From contig AP031352.1 of NCBI GenBank assembly GCA_037833965.1, forward strand, positions 4,444,501 through 4,508,500: a DNA stretch of 64,000 nt, read 5' to 3'. Under the pieces are notes generated by a model. The model was not told where the DNA came from and did no database searches. It was given only the letters and a program-made list of their open reading frames with translations. The first letter of the stretch is position 1; each line of letters starts with the position of its first letter. Below are positions 20,985-36,468 of the stretch, in pieces. Made by a program: the position numbers and the translations under genes. The DNA is from Marchantia polymorpha subsp. ruderalis (Eukaryota; Streptophyta; Marchantiopsida; Marchantiales; Marchantiaceae).

Positions 20985-22915
20985 TTAGCAGATCCAGCAG
21001 ACGATCAGATGTACACGTTTCCGAAACGCACTTGCTTGTTTCGGATTTGAATGACATGTTACATAAGAATGTCTTACAAGTTGGAAGCGGGTGCTCGTCG
21101 GGCGATGTGACTGCAGTGGCTCGGCCTTTGGTTGCCATCACTGAAGTGATAAAAGAAATGTATGTAAGGACAGTCGGAAGCTGTATCTTAGTATGAAAAC
21201 CATTTTACGCTTGAAAGTCCTGGACGGAGTTCTCTGGCCCAACCAAGACAACGGTGCCTCGGTGTATGGAGGCTGGCTCAAACTTGGCTCCTCAGGGAAT
21301 GTTGAATATAAGGATTGTGTCACTAGGGTACTCGAAAAACAATGGGGTATCTAAATAGCACCGTCAGTTCAAGCTTGAGATCAATAAGGACAAACAAATC
21401 AGCGTATCTTCTGGAGTTTTCAGGTATCATGCGAGAACTTTTGACCACACGAAATCTCATATGTGATTTTTTGTCTTTATGAACAGCATCATCTCTGTGT
21501 CTAAAATATCAGAGTAATGTGGCCAAGCCTATGCTTTCGATTCTGTGGAGCATTTAAAGAGCTTAGTCAATTCTAGCGTTGTGCGCCAAGGTTTTTTCTT
21601 GATACAAAATCTATCATAGTTATTGTGTGTTGTCAAGAGTTTTGAGTGCTTGCTTCGGAAATTATTTGTACTCAGGTCAGCGTCTGATCACCAATTTCAC
21701 TCGATGGACGGTGTTAGAAAAATGAAATTTTCTTGGGTCCACACAGGGTAAAAAAGTTGTGAGAAGGGTTTAAAGCGTGTCAATAAAAGCATCATCAAGA
21801 TAGGAAGTTTTCTTGTATGACCTTAGCAATCAGACTATCCTAACCCTGCCGTACCGTGGTTTCTTGCAGGTGTTCACAATGAACTGGCAGAATTATAATG
21901 AAGCTCAGTACTACCTTCAATGCGAGAGCTTTATCACTGCTTTCAAACATGATGAAGGAGCGGTAGAGTTTTAGTATCTCATCGGATAGGTACATCCATC
22001 TAGAAGATTGGGCGTTATTACAGTCAGACGAGTTTTGTTATTCAGTCTGTTACTCGGGCATCGTTCATGTGATATGTTCTCCCACAGGTTGAGTGATGCG
22101 TACCTTCAACTACTAGAGGGAAGTAATTTATGTACGTCTTGCTGCTGATGGATTGGGATCAGGTTGATCGATACCGGGAGGGTGTCGAGTTACCAGTCCT
22201 TTGAGATACGATATGTTGTGAAGCTCTATCACTCGCTAGTGACGGAAAAGATGGGCACCAACATCATTTGTAGATATAAAACTGATTCTTTACTCGTGGA
22301 ATATGCTGAAGATCAGCTGGATTTGTTGGACTAAAACGTGATTGATTCTACTCGAATTCATGTTCCATTGCTCTTTGAAAGGTTGTGGCGATAGTATTGA
22401 ATTAGGGTAATCGCTCTTCGTGAGAAGTGTTCTGGTTATTTACACACGGAGCCCTGTCTAGTTAAGGTGTGGAGTTAAGACGGTTGGAAGTGAGCACCAA
22501 GATGTGTGAGAGGACTTCGGTGGGTGACTTCGAAAAAAGACTTTTCTGCGGATCCTGAAGATTCCCCCTACATATGTCTTATTGTACATGGTACTGCCAG
22601 GTTACACCGAAATGTATGGCAAGTCAATCAATCAAAATCTAGAATACGTCACAACGGATAGTTTCCTTGGATTTGCCACTCTCTCCACGTATGTTAATGG
22701 ATTCACTCAGCTCGAAGATGGTACCTACGTAAACGATCTCATAGAACCATTGTGTATGGTAATGGATTCACTCAGCTCGAAGATGGTACCTACGTAAACG
22801 ATCTCATAGAACCATTGTGGACGGATCTGGGTTCTTGTGGAAGCTTAAACTCAAGACATCTACTATGTCCGAGAAAATGAGAGCAAGAAGTTTGAAGTAC
22901 GAAAGCCAATTCGTG
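20985..22915 (+). pseudogene. Unrecognised degenerate gene, coding-like fragments
   Basis: Several short stretches have protein-like composition and sit beside plausible splice sites, but frames do not join. About 20990-21144 gives SETHLLVSDLNDMLHKN and DVTAVARPLVAITEVIKEM. About 21220-21345 gives DGVLWPNQDNGASVYGGWLK and VEYKDCVTRVLEKQWG. About 21357-21420 gives HRQFKLEINKDKQISVSSGV. About 21870-21972, after a TTTCTTGCAG acceptor, gives MNWQNYNEAQYYLQCESFIT. About 22190-22334 gives VVKLYHSLVTEKMGTNIICR. About 22590-22760 gives YVNGFTQLEDGTYVNDLIEP. About 22845-22915 gives YYVRENESKKFEVRKPI. I recognise no family. Stops and a 65-bp duplication inside it suggest a dead or decaying gene. A real gene with missed introns is possible. 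Confidence 0.35.
22695..22819. repeat. 65-bp tandem duplication
   Basis: The sequence from TAATGGATTCACTCAGCTCG through ACCATTGTG (60 bp) occurs twice in tandem with a period of exactly 65 bp and no mismatch, so it is recent. 65 is not a multiple of 3, so it shifts the reading frame of the surrounding coding-like relic. Confidence 0.92.
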
Positions 22916-23037
22916 TCGTCATTATATTCATATAACAGGGGCTGGCTCAGAGGAGGATAACTCACTTCTCTGCAGAGGCCAACATTTTACTTCAAATCTG
23001 CATCCAAACCAGCCCATAACCATGAGCAGCGACCGAA

Positions 23038-23295
23038 GCCCACCCATGCCAACCCATGTTAAACAAATTACACCAATTCTTGGTTGGATCTTGACAAACA
23101 CTGCTCTTTCCATTACTTGAGCCCACCCATGCCCACCCATGTTATACAAATTATACACTTCCTGGTTGGATCATGACAAACACTGCTCTTTGCATTACTT
23201 GAGCCCACCCATGCCCATCCATGTTATACAAATTATACAATTCCTGGTTGGATCATGACAAACACTGCTCTTTGCATTACTTGAGCCCACCCATG
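23038..23295. repeat. 82-83-bp tandem repeat, about three copies
   Basis: Units start GCCCACCCATGCC at 23038, 23121 and 23203, with a partial start at 23285. Each unit contains GTTATACAAATTATACA-like sequence, CCTGGTTGGATCATGACAAA and CACTGCTCTTTGCATTACTT. The last two full units are nearly identical, the first more diverged. The array is not CRISPR-like because there are no unique spacers. Confidence 0.9.
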
Positions 23296-23307
23296 GAAAA
23301 ATAATGT

Positions 23308-23362
23308 CACCCAAAACCCACCCAAAACTCATGGGCATGGATGGGTTTGGGCATGGGCACCC
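23308..23362. repeat. CCCA/GGGT-rich imperfect palindrome
   Basis: ACCCAAAACCCACCCAAAAC is followed by ATGGGCATGGATGGGTTTGG and GCACCC, giving an imperfect inverted symmetry. It closes the 82-bp array and resembles the patch at 4159-4231. With CAACATT at about 22979 and AATGTTG at about 23364 it might mark the ends of a decayed transposon spanning the array. Confidence 0.4.
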
Positions 23363-23399
23363 AATGTTGAGCTCTGCTTCTCTGAGGGACATCAGTCTT

Positions 23400-25608
23400 A
23401 CATTTCACGCCACTCGCGACAAACATTTGTATTCGCCGAATCCATAACGATAACCGATCGATAACCATTTGAATTCGAAATTCCGAAAATTGAGAAGAGA
23501 GTTTTCTCTGCTGATCGTTTATACAGGAAAAGCGCAAGGAAGAAGTTTACACATGATGTACCAACGTGTTCTTTCACCATGTTGAAACTGTAAGACTGTC
23601 TGCCCTGTGGTGGCATCTTTGTTCCCCGTTAGGAGTACCAGCACAGACCCAAGACACAGGCTTGGGAATCCGGATGCACTGTCGACCGTTATACAGCAAT
23701 TCAAAGTTCACGTTCCACGTGAGTCTTCTGCACAGATACTTCCCTGTTTCTCAAATGTCCAGCCTCTGAGTTACTTTCCTTTGGATGTACAGAGCACTAT
23801 TGCCTGGATGGTGAACCTAGCCACAATGGTAACTCTTTAACTAGTTTTGGAAGAAAGAAGAAAACTTCATTTAGGACTATGTTTGTCTAAGTTTGTCACT
23901 ACTTTGTAACACAAAGTAGTGACCTTACTATCGCTGACAATAGCTTGTAATCAGTTTAGAATAATTGAAACTCATCTAAATTATAACAATTAAGACCGAA
24001 ATTTATTGAGTATGGTGGGCTATATATTCAATCTCTCTATAAATTGAACAATAAGCCAAAGAACGATAACTGCCAATTTTGTGGGCGACTGTAAGTCTCT
24101 CACAGATTTCTCTAACTTGGTGTGTCTTTGAAAAGAAAAGTTACATCTACACATATCCTTTGTTTGAAGGTTTTGATCTGATTGTTTAATCACAACATGT
24201 AGAATTGTGTTATGTGTAGTATCCTTATACACCATGTCTCAACAATTGCATGATGTTCCCAAATAAGTATACATTTTCTGCAAATAGAGTAAAATAGGTT
24301 GCATACAAATTATTCTAAATTAGTTTTTCATATTCATTTTGTAATAGTAAACATTATAACCATAAGCTATATCTAATGATATCCAGATAAGTAACGTTGT
24401 ATGTGAAGAAAATTTAATTTTAATATAATAATTCATTCTTAATAAATTTAAAGAATTCAGCAATATCTCGTTAATGAAGAAAATAATTAGACTAGGAGAA
24501 TCTTATGCATGATCTAGCATGCCTCATAATTGAAAAAAATCATGAACTATTCATAGGAGTAAAAGAACTCATATGATCCACCAACGATAAACTAAGAGTA
24601 AATGAAACATTCTAGTCGGATAAAGCAAAAACAACCATGATGTTGATGTTATGAAGATGAATACAATATTATTTCGTGTTCTGTCATATATTTCAATTTA
24701 CATTCACAAATAAAAAGTATAACAAGAGTTTTACGTAACCAATAATATCGTACATGCAATAGCTCTATTCTAAATAAGCTTATTCTTTTAACACGTAATT
24801 AACAAAGATGTGGTGTCAATTCACAGATGGAAGTATTGTTAACAAAGTGAATCAAGCAAAAATGATAATAATGGAATTAAAAGAGTAACCCTATGCGAAT
24901 GTACATGATCCGCTAGCAGAAATATAGTTTAGTGTACAAAACTCAACTTGATGATCTTCAAGGATAGTACGGCAAGTCTTGACTTGAAATGGCCTGATGC
25001 ATCGAATTTCCTGTTGAAGCAAGTGACAATGACTAATTCAAGCTGACTTTCAGGAGCGGCAGGATCGTGGAATCACAGCAATGGGCTTCAGTGTCGTCTG
25101 TTCTATGCTAGGGGATGCGACGACAGCGCCGCCAGTGCCACTGTCTGGACTCTCCCTCTCCACTGGCGAGTCAATGTACTGTTCGGATGTTCTTCGACAG
25201 CACTCTATGCTGTGCCGTAGCTTCCTATGTGGGCAGGGGCGAATTTTGGCGGGGCATGCTTTAAAACTTGTGCCATTTCCTGCGTCAACTTGGATTCGCA
25301 AGGGGAAGTAGGTTTGGAGTTCGGAATTCGGAGCAGTTGCAGAGCATTCTGAAAGTGCAGTTGTTGGAATCATGGGGCCGAGACTGGTTCACAGACAGAG
25401 CAAGTTGGCGAAGGAATTGTAATTTTCGTGAATTGAAGTTTGCGGTATTGAGCTTGTGGGTCGTGTACTGCGACATCGCCATTCAATGTACGACATTTTG
25501 TTGGGTCGATTTCGAAGGTCGGAGCCGGAGAATTTGTTTGAATTTTAGTTGCGGGAAGAATGGTGCAATAACTTGGAGATATTGCTCATTATAGTGTAGT
25601 TGAGCAGA
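23400..25608. other. Spacer and presumed promoter/5' leader of RPC4
   Basis: No gene recognised. A short perfect hairpin lies at 23895-23923. 24250-24950 is AT-rich. 25050-25600 is GC-richer and probably contains promoter and untranslated leader of the RPC4 gene, whose start codon is at 25609. The ORFs here have no family resemblance. Confidence 0.4.
23895..23923. repeat. 13-bp perfect hairpin with 3-base loop
   Basis: GTCACTACTTTGT, loop AAC, ACAAAGTAGTGAC. It is intergenic. Confidence 0.85.
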
Positions 25609-28600
25609 ATGTCGGAAGCTTCAAGAGGGGATGAAAAGGACAGGACTAAAGAAAAAGGAAAAGCGGCAGTCACTGGAGAAGCCAACATTTTGCCTGCAGA
25701 GGCTTTTACTCATGGTGGAGTCAAGAAGGTTAGCTTTCCGTGATTTTTCTTTGAACAGAGCTGGCGAAAATTCCTCCGAGTTTGGGAAATTTCTGAGCTT
25801 AGAGCTAATGCCTGACTTTTGTTTTTGTTACAGACCAAGTTTGAGCCGAAAGTACCAACGAGGCGATTGAAAAAGCTCTCCCAAGTTAAAAGGTACTCAT
25901 TGACATGTGTTCGGCTACGGACTGTCAGTCTGTTATATGAAATTTACTGAATATGGACTTTTGTTGTTTCGCTCTGACATCGCAATTCGTAATAAAATTG
26001 TTGTCCCAGGGAGCCCGGTGAAGGTGATGGAGGGGAGCTATCTAGTGAACTTCAGAGATTGATACAGGTGATTCAGTTATAATGAATTTGTTTCTCGTTT
26101 GCTTCCGCGTCATCGGTGGAAACGGTGGCTTCGATGAAAATGTGTTTAGTCACAGTGCAGGGTCATCAAAATGGTCCGGTTGATTGTATTTACTTGCTTA
26201 TAATCCTAGAATTGGCCGTAAGACGAATTATTTCTACTTTTGTTCGCAGCAATCTCAAGAGGATGCATCTGGTTTTCGAAGACGCCCGGACAACAAAGGT
26301 ATGTCTTCTCTGCTCGCAGTGCAGGTATAAATCTGGATTTGTCACCTATGATGATTTAAACAAGTCTAATCGTGCTTTATATTGTTTGAACAGCCCCTGT
26401 TCGGGTTGCCTTCGGTTTTGGCTCAGCAACGGCGGGAAGAGCAGCAGCTGGATCTGCTGGATTTAGTAAGTTCAGGACTGGTAATGGAGGTGGCGGGGCT
26501 GGGGGTGGAGGTGGAGGTGGTGGAGGAGGAGGGGGAGGTGGTGGTGGTGGCGGTGGTGGGGGAGGAGGAGGTGGAGGAGGCGGCGGGAGAGCATCGACAA
26601 CGATTGCCAGTGAGTTTTTGACCACTTTGGCAATTGTTTCATAAATTCTACACACAATGCAAACCATAATAGACTGTGAATCTTGTCGAAGGTTTGGAAT
26701 GATAAGCATAATAGTTCTGTCACATTTTGTACCCAGTGTGATTTTTGAAATAAAACAGTAGACTTGTGTAAGCAATTACTTATGCTTCTGCATTGTCGAT
26801 CCTGTACAGGCATGGAAGAGTACGTTGACTTTAAAAGTGGATCGAAGAAGAATGCCACAGATCCTATGGTATTATACTGATTGCTGGTGTTACCTGTGGC
26901 TTCAAGTCAGTCTTACGTCCCTTTGTGCTTACGATAGATACTGCGTCTATAGAGACCTCGATATTGACACACCTGTACTGTGAACGACACTGGTTTCAGG
27001 ATTATGATCAGTACTATCCGGTAGCTCTCCCACTCCGAAAGCCGAGGTCTGGCTTAGCAGGTGGGTTTGTCAAAAGCTCAGCTCTCACGTAAGCAAATTT
27101 TTGTGAGTCATGCTACAGTTTTTTGGTACTGACTGGTATGTTATACACTGAAGGTAAAAATCATACCTTAGATGTTAATGAGTAATATCTCCCATAACTG
27201 TAAATTCAAGCTAATCCGAAGCCACGATCTTACACACAGAGGTATTGGATGAAGAGGAGTTTGGAGGAAGTCAAGAATATGATGAAGATGCAGTTCCCGC
27301 TGCCAAGGAGCTGGGACTTTTCGTAAGTTATCCTTCTCTATCGCTTCCAGATATCTAATTTGTTAAGTTACAGAAACCAGCATACTCTTTGCTCAAAGAG
27401 TATGCTGGGGTACACATTGCAAGTTTTGTACATTGCTGATATCCTTGTAATCACCTCTCCATGTATGATTTGAGAACTATCTTTCAACGCTTTGCCAATT
27501 TCGTCTATGGTATGCGATCAGGAAGGCTCATGATGGCATAGAGTTGTTGGTCATTAGTTGAACGACTCTGTGCAGAGGATTTTTATCGTATGCAAGGTTG
27601 AACGCTCGATAGTATTGCACAAATAAATCTGATTGGATGACCGCCGATCTTCGGATGAAAATCAGGAAAGTCTACACATACTTGGCCAGACCTGGCTTTA
27701 AGCTATAACCGAAGTCTAGTCTTACAAAGTTAACCTGTTTATGTCATTATTGTAACCTCTGATCTGACGTCACTAAGTGGCCCTGCTAAGCCGCAGATAA
27801 TGGATGATAATGAACTGGCTAAAACCGCCTGAAATTAGTGAAATCTCGTTCCTAAGAACTTCACTAATTTCAGGAGGTTTTAGCCAGTTCTTTCAGATTC
27901 AGACCTAGCCCTTCTAATGTTTTTACTGCAAATTCTCTAGCTGTTCTTCTGCTGCCAAACAATTTTGTTCTCTGTTGAAGTCCTTACTCTCATTAAACGA
28001 GGTCTTCTTCAATGTTCTGTTCCTTTCCTATGAAATTTTGTGGGTACTGGGTATGAAATGCTGGTTGTAATTAGGGAGCGCTCAACAATGCACGGCTAAT
28101 AGTGCCCATTTTGTGTAGACTCTGTCCTGGAATGTTTCGATGAAATGTACACGCTTTTTCAAGTGTGTCAAAGTTGCTAAGTACTTCATGTCCTTATGCT
28201 GCATGGGAAATCCTGGACTTGATGTTATGGCGTTAACTTCCTCCAGAGTTCTAGCATAAAGTGTCTGACTTGATGTAATGTTTATCACATTTTCATCCTT
28301 TTGGGCACCATACTAAGGGAACAGTTTTTCTAGATCTTTTCTTCTCTGGTTGGCACCATACTATAAAGACAGTCATTCCATTTGTAGGTTATGGGTGCCT
28401 AAAGTGCCAGAGGTTTGGAGAAGGTTCTAGAGCCTACATTTTTCTGGAGATTTTTCAATGAGTCTGCTTCTACTTGAAACAGCTTATATATTGGAATGAA
28501 ATAATTATGGTCTCTGATATCTAAGAACGATGATATTTGTTGTTTTGCAGGAGGAATCTTTAGAAGACAAATTCATGTTTTTCCAGCTCCCTTCTGCTCT

Positions 28601-29650
28601 TCCCATGGACATGGTACCAGAAGTACCGAAGGATGAGGGTAGTAGCAATCCTGCTCAGAAGGCTGCAGGTAGCACGAAAGAAAGTATTAGCTTAGATAAG
28701 TTACCCGAAGGCTTCCTCGGCAAGATGTTGGTCTACGAAAGTGGAGCAGTCAAGTTCCAGCTGGGTGATGTCGTTTTCGATGTAAGTACTTGTGCCCACT
28801 CCCGTATTCCTCGATCATGAGCTACCGCTATCTTGACAAATATCGTTGTAAATAAAATCATGCTGGCTAAGAATTGCAGTTCCTTAATATAGTACCCCAC
28901 ATTCCAGGAGGCCCAGGCTTCTCTCCCGGTGGCATTTGATGAATACTGACTGTTAGATTACAGATACATCCTTGTGATGTAGCCTGACGAGGAAATACGT
29001 CATTCAGTTCATACCTCACACAAGTGCAGGTAGAAACCTATTTACGTTAATAAACACTGCTGAGACGTGTGATGGCTACATGACGCTTGCCATCAGCTGG
29101 TCCCCGGGTCCTGCGGCAGCTCAAACTGCACTTTATGTTCATTTAATTGTACCTTTGTTCGCTCATAAATTCTCATGTTTTGCAATCCTAACTGCTCCTG
29201 TTCTTTTGAACTTATTAGCAAGTTGGAACTTGTTCTTGATGACCGGATACTTTCATTTGTCAGCTGTTGTCCTTCTAGTGCGCGTTCGAAATCAACGGCC
29301 TTTATTTCTGTTCCTAGGGAACTTTCCGTTGGTTCATCTTTCTTGTAGGTCATTGCGGTTGTTCATGTGCTATCTAATTTAGTTCGCCATCTCCTTACTT
29401 ATGGGATAGCCATGCTCTTTAGTAGTGAAGTTCAACAAATCACAGATAACATCTGAAAAAGTAATGCTAATGTAAGAACTGTCTGATGTCTATGCAGGCG
29501 ATGCCAGGAACCAGTTGTGTATTTGCCCAGGAGCTAGCAGCTATAAATCCTGTTGCTAAACACTGCCTTTTTTTGGGTGACATCCGGCAGCGTGTTGTGC
29601 TGACTCCTGACATTGATAGATTACTTGATAAGAATTCTGAGAACAGCTAA
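25609..29650 (+). CDS. RPC4: DNA-directed RNA polymerase III subunit RPC4
   Basis: Coding exons: 25609-25728, 25834-25892, 26010-26067, 26250-26298, 26394-26609, 26810-26868, 27000-27060, 27240-27322, 28551-28781, 29498-29650. All phases join to give about 362 residues, ending at TAA 29648-29650. The C-terminal RPC4 (Rpc53-like) domain is clear from about residue 286: LPEGFLGKMLVYESGAVKFQ, LGDVVFD, and then the lysine-poor tail with LGDIRQRVVLTPDIDRLL. An earlier FMFFQLPSALP element (residues about 243-253) and the N-terminal KFEPKVPTRR box are also family features. In yeast and human the subunit works with RPC5 (Rpc37) in termination and reinitiation on tRNA and 5S genes in the nucleus. The odd part is a Gly4-Ala-Gly29 tract in exon 5, which makes the protein longer than I expect for plant RPC4. 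The start MSEASRGDEK is the first ATG in the frame of exon 1. Confidence 0.93.
26486..26587 (+). repeat. GGN codon run (polyglycine tract of RPC4)
   Basis: 34 consecutive codons: 4 Gly, 1 Ala, 29 Gly, using mixed GGA, GGT, GGC and GGG codons. It lies within exon 5 and follows the FGFGSATAGRAAAGSAGF segment. Opposite-strand reading gives polyproline and is an artefact. Confidence 0.95.
27377..27408. repeat. 15-bp perfect palindrome, 2-base loop, in RPC4 intron
   Basis: CCAGCATACTCTTTG at 27377-27391, then CT, then its exact reverse complement to 27408. It starts 55 bases after the end of exon 8. Confidence 0.9.
27812..27890. repeat. 31-bp near-perfect hairpin in RPC4 intron 8
   Basis: The arm 27812-27842 (starting GAACTGGCTAAAACC) pairs with 27860-27890 with 30 of 31 bases matching and a 17-base loop. 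It lies mid-intron, far from both splice sites. It could be a miRNA-like precursor, a tiny foldback transposon or an inverted duplication. I do not recognise either arm as a known plant miRNA. Confidence 0.88.
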
Positions 29651-30621
29651 GCTGTACAATTGATTCTCGTATATATGTCAAGGACCTTGTTTGAATTTCA
29701 CAAGATCTGAATTAGGACGAAATGATGAAGTTTTGTTAGAAAATAGAATTATTTCTTCGTAGCTCCTTGATGCGCTTCAACGGAATCAGATCATGGAACT
29801 TAGCCCTCGAATGAATCCGTGAATAAGTGCTCGAAGAAGCATCTCATGGAGCAGTTGTTCCCACGAGACACTTGTTGAAGTTGTTCAAGAGGTGATTGAG
29901 TAGTGATGCCTATCAATCAGGTAAAGATTGTAGCCATATTCTACTTCTTCGTAATTTAAAAGATTCGAAAGTTTTGTAGTCAAAAGATTATGTAGTATGG
30001 AGTCAAGTTATAATGAGAAATTAGTACCGCTTATTTTGAGAGGATGTCTCTTGCGTCTTCTGCTTGTGGATCATGTTGTGGAATTTTCTTTACTGAAGAG
30101 ATCAGTTATGCTCGTTTTTCCGTTTCCTCCAAATCAATTGTTTCAGAAGCTTTTAGAGGGAGTTATTCTACCAGTCTCACATATTTACTTATGACACATG
30201 TATATACTTATTCCAATATAGTACACTATTAGTACCCCATTTAGAGTCCACCGATTTTATGATGCCCTATACTAGCTGCAATTCGACTCAACGTTTTTTG
30301 TGTGTATTGCACTTCGTTCTTTTGTAACACAGGGCCAGTTGTGATATTTTTCTGCACGTATCGCCACAAGATTGTACATGAGACGTATTACTCAAATCTG
30401 GTGATGTTTCCATGTTAAGCTGGACCCTATGGAGGAACACTTAACAACAGTTGTTCAATCTGGACATGTTTACGATGATCACGCAATACTGCAAGTCATG
30501 ATCATCATGTTCCCCACAAGTCTCACCAACAATATGTCGAACAACATGCGTATTACGAGGGCACAACGAAATGTTAGTCAACTACTAGAATTGTTGTAAT
30601 TTTCTTCCAGGAAACATCTAA

Positions 30622-30702
30622 ACACCTTGTCGGAGGGCTCTATGCAATCTGGAAACACTTTGATAGTGTTTCCAAATTGCGTAAAGTCCTCTGACAAGGT
30701 GT
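30622..30702. repeat. 37-bp imperfect hairpin, 7-base loop
   Basis: The arm 30622-30658 (starting ACACCTTGTCGGAGGGC) folds onto 30666-30702. Comparison with the reverse complement shows five differences. Read as plus-strand RNA, three become G-U pairs and two are C-A mismatches, so 35 of 37 positions pair. The loop is TTTGATA. The size and small mismatches resemble a plant miRNA foldback, but no mature sequence is recognised. Confidence 0.85.
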
Positions 30703-31568
30703 GCTTCAAGTTGCTCTGAGGTAAAAGTAAAGGTGTTTTGATATACAGAGCAGGGTGAAAAGATGTTCAGAACAACATATCATAGTTAACTTGAAGTCAA
30801 CAATAACTTGCCTTAACAAGAGAGCGTGAACATCACTTGTTGTTTAAGATAATCAAAGAAGATGATTTTCTACTTTTACCTGCTCATCGAAACATTGTAA
30901 AATCTCTTTTATGAGCCATACGGTATACGACATTTTCTTCATGAGAAAGTGATGAATGTTATTACATCTAATGGGGAAACAAATCAAAGCAAACGGTAAT
31001 ATATTCCTTGTCACTAAATAGTCAGATTTTAATTTGTTTTAGACAATTCTATTATATTCTAGTTCATGAGTTCAACTAGGTTTCATAGTACACGAGTCTG
31101 ATGTGACCTGCATGATAAATGCTAGTCTTACTTGGTCTTGGCATGGAAAACGTTACGTAACACCAAGTCTAAAGGGAATCTGGAGATGATTTTTTGAGTT
31201 ATATCTTCAAACACGCCGATGGCCATTTACTTGCCCATAACACTGCACCGAAATGACGTCATATAAAATATCGGACGGAAGATATTCTACAAGACGTGAA
31301 GAGGCCGAAAGGAAAGAGACATGTGCGGTAGTTGAAGGTCACGCTAATGTGCAAAGCTTATAAAAACAAAAGGCGTAATGTCTTGATTTGCCTCTTATCA
31401 CAAATCTAAGCAAGCCCTGTCCCGAGTGAAGGAGCGATTTACAATGCAAAAAAGTCCCAATCAAATCTATATGGGAAAAAAATAGGTTAGAATGGGGGCT
31501 AGACCAGATAGTATCAAAGTGAATAAATATATCACTACATGTAGGATATGTGAACTTTGTAAAGCAAA

Positions 31569-31618
31569 ATGTTTGACATTTTGAATTACATATGTTTGAC
31601 ATTCAAAATGTTTGACAT
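31569..31618. repeat. ATGTTTGACAT repeated three times
   Basis: Exact 11-mers start at 31569, 31592 and 31608, with partly inverted flanks (AAAATG, CATTTTG). Confidence 0.8.
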
Positions 31619-32218
31619 AATTATTTCATATAAAGAATCATCATCAAGTCCCATTTCACCACTGTACATTCCACTAGCAAGGTTTCCAAGATTAAATTAT
31701 AAATAAGTCTTTGGCCAAAATGAACCAAAAAGAGGATACAGAGAGTGATACCTCAATTGATGAATTCTGGGTCAAATTTTGTACAAGTAGTTTCAAGGTT
31801 CAATGTTAAAAAGGTTCAGAGAACCTTCTTAACCTTGAATTGATACTGCCAAATGAACAAATGATCTAACTCTTCCTAGGTAGATACACATGTCTAGACT
31901 TTGGTCATTAAATCGAAGGTAAATAAGAAACTACAGTACCGTTTATTCCCGGGAACAGTCCATGGCAGTTACTGGCACCGCAGCTTGCACAAGCACTGTA
32001 CTGGAGGCGACAGAAGAAGCGGTCAGGCAGTCGAGAATTAAGGACTCAGAGCATCTGTCCTGTTAAACCCTTGTATCTGTGGTGGTCGAGGCTTGTGGAG
32101 ACGCTCTTCAATACGCTCGTCTGTGATTTGGAATTTCAGAGCTGGAATTGCTCCTGTTTCTGGGAAATCGATCTTGCCTTGCAGCTTGCACGGTGTGCTG
32201 TTGGATTCGACATCGACG

Positions 32219-36468
<4,250 letters not shown>

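Larger units (their letters stand above)
29651..32218. other. Intergenic spacer between RPC4 and adenylosuccinate lyase
   Basis: No gene recognised. The spacer holds the 37-bp hairpin at 30622-30702, a triple ATGTTTGACAT repeat at 31569-31618 and an imperfect hairpin around 31797-31840. From about 31930 the GC content rises, and the lyase promoter and 5' leader probably lie there. Confidence 0.45.

Noticed and set aside
23038..23295. Tandem array considered as CRISPR-like
   Set aside because: The units are contiguous 82-83-bp repeats without unique spacers, in a plant nuclear genome.
26377..26775. Minus-strand polyproline ORF
   Set aside because: It is the antisense reading of the RPC4 glycine tract.
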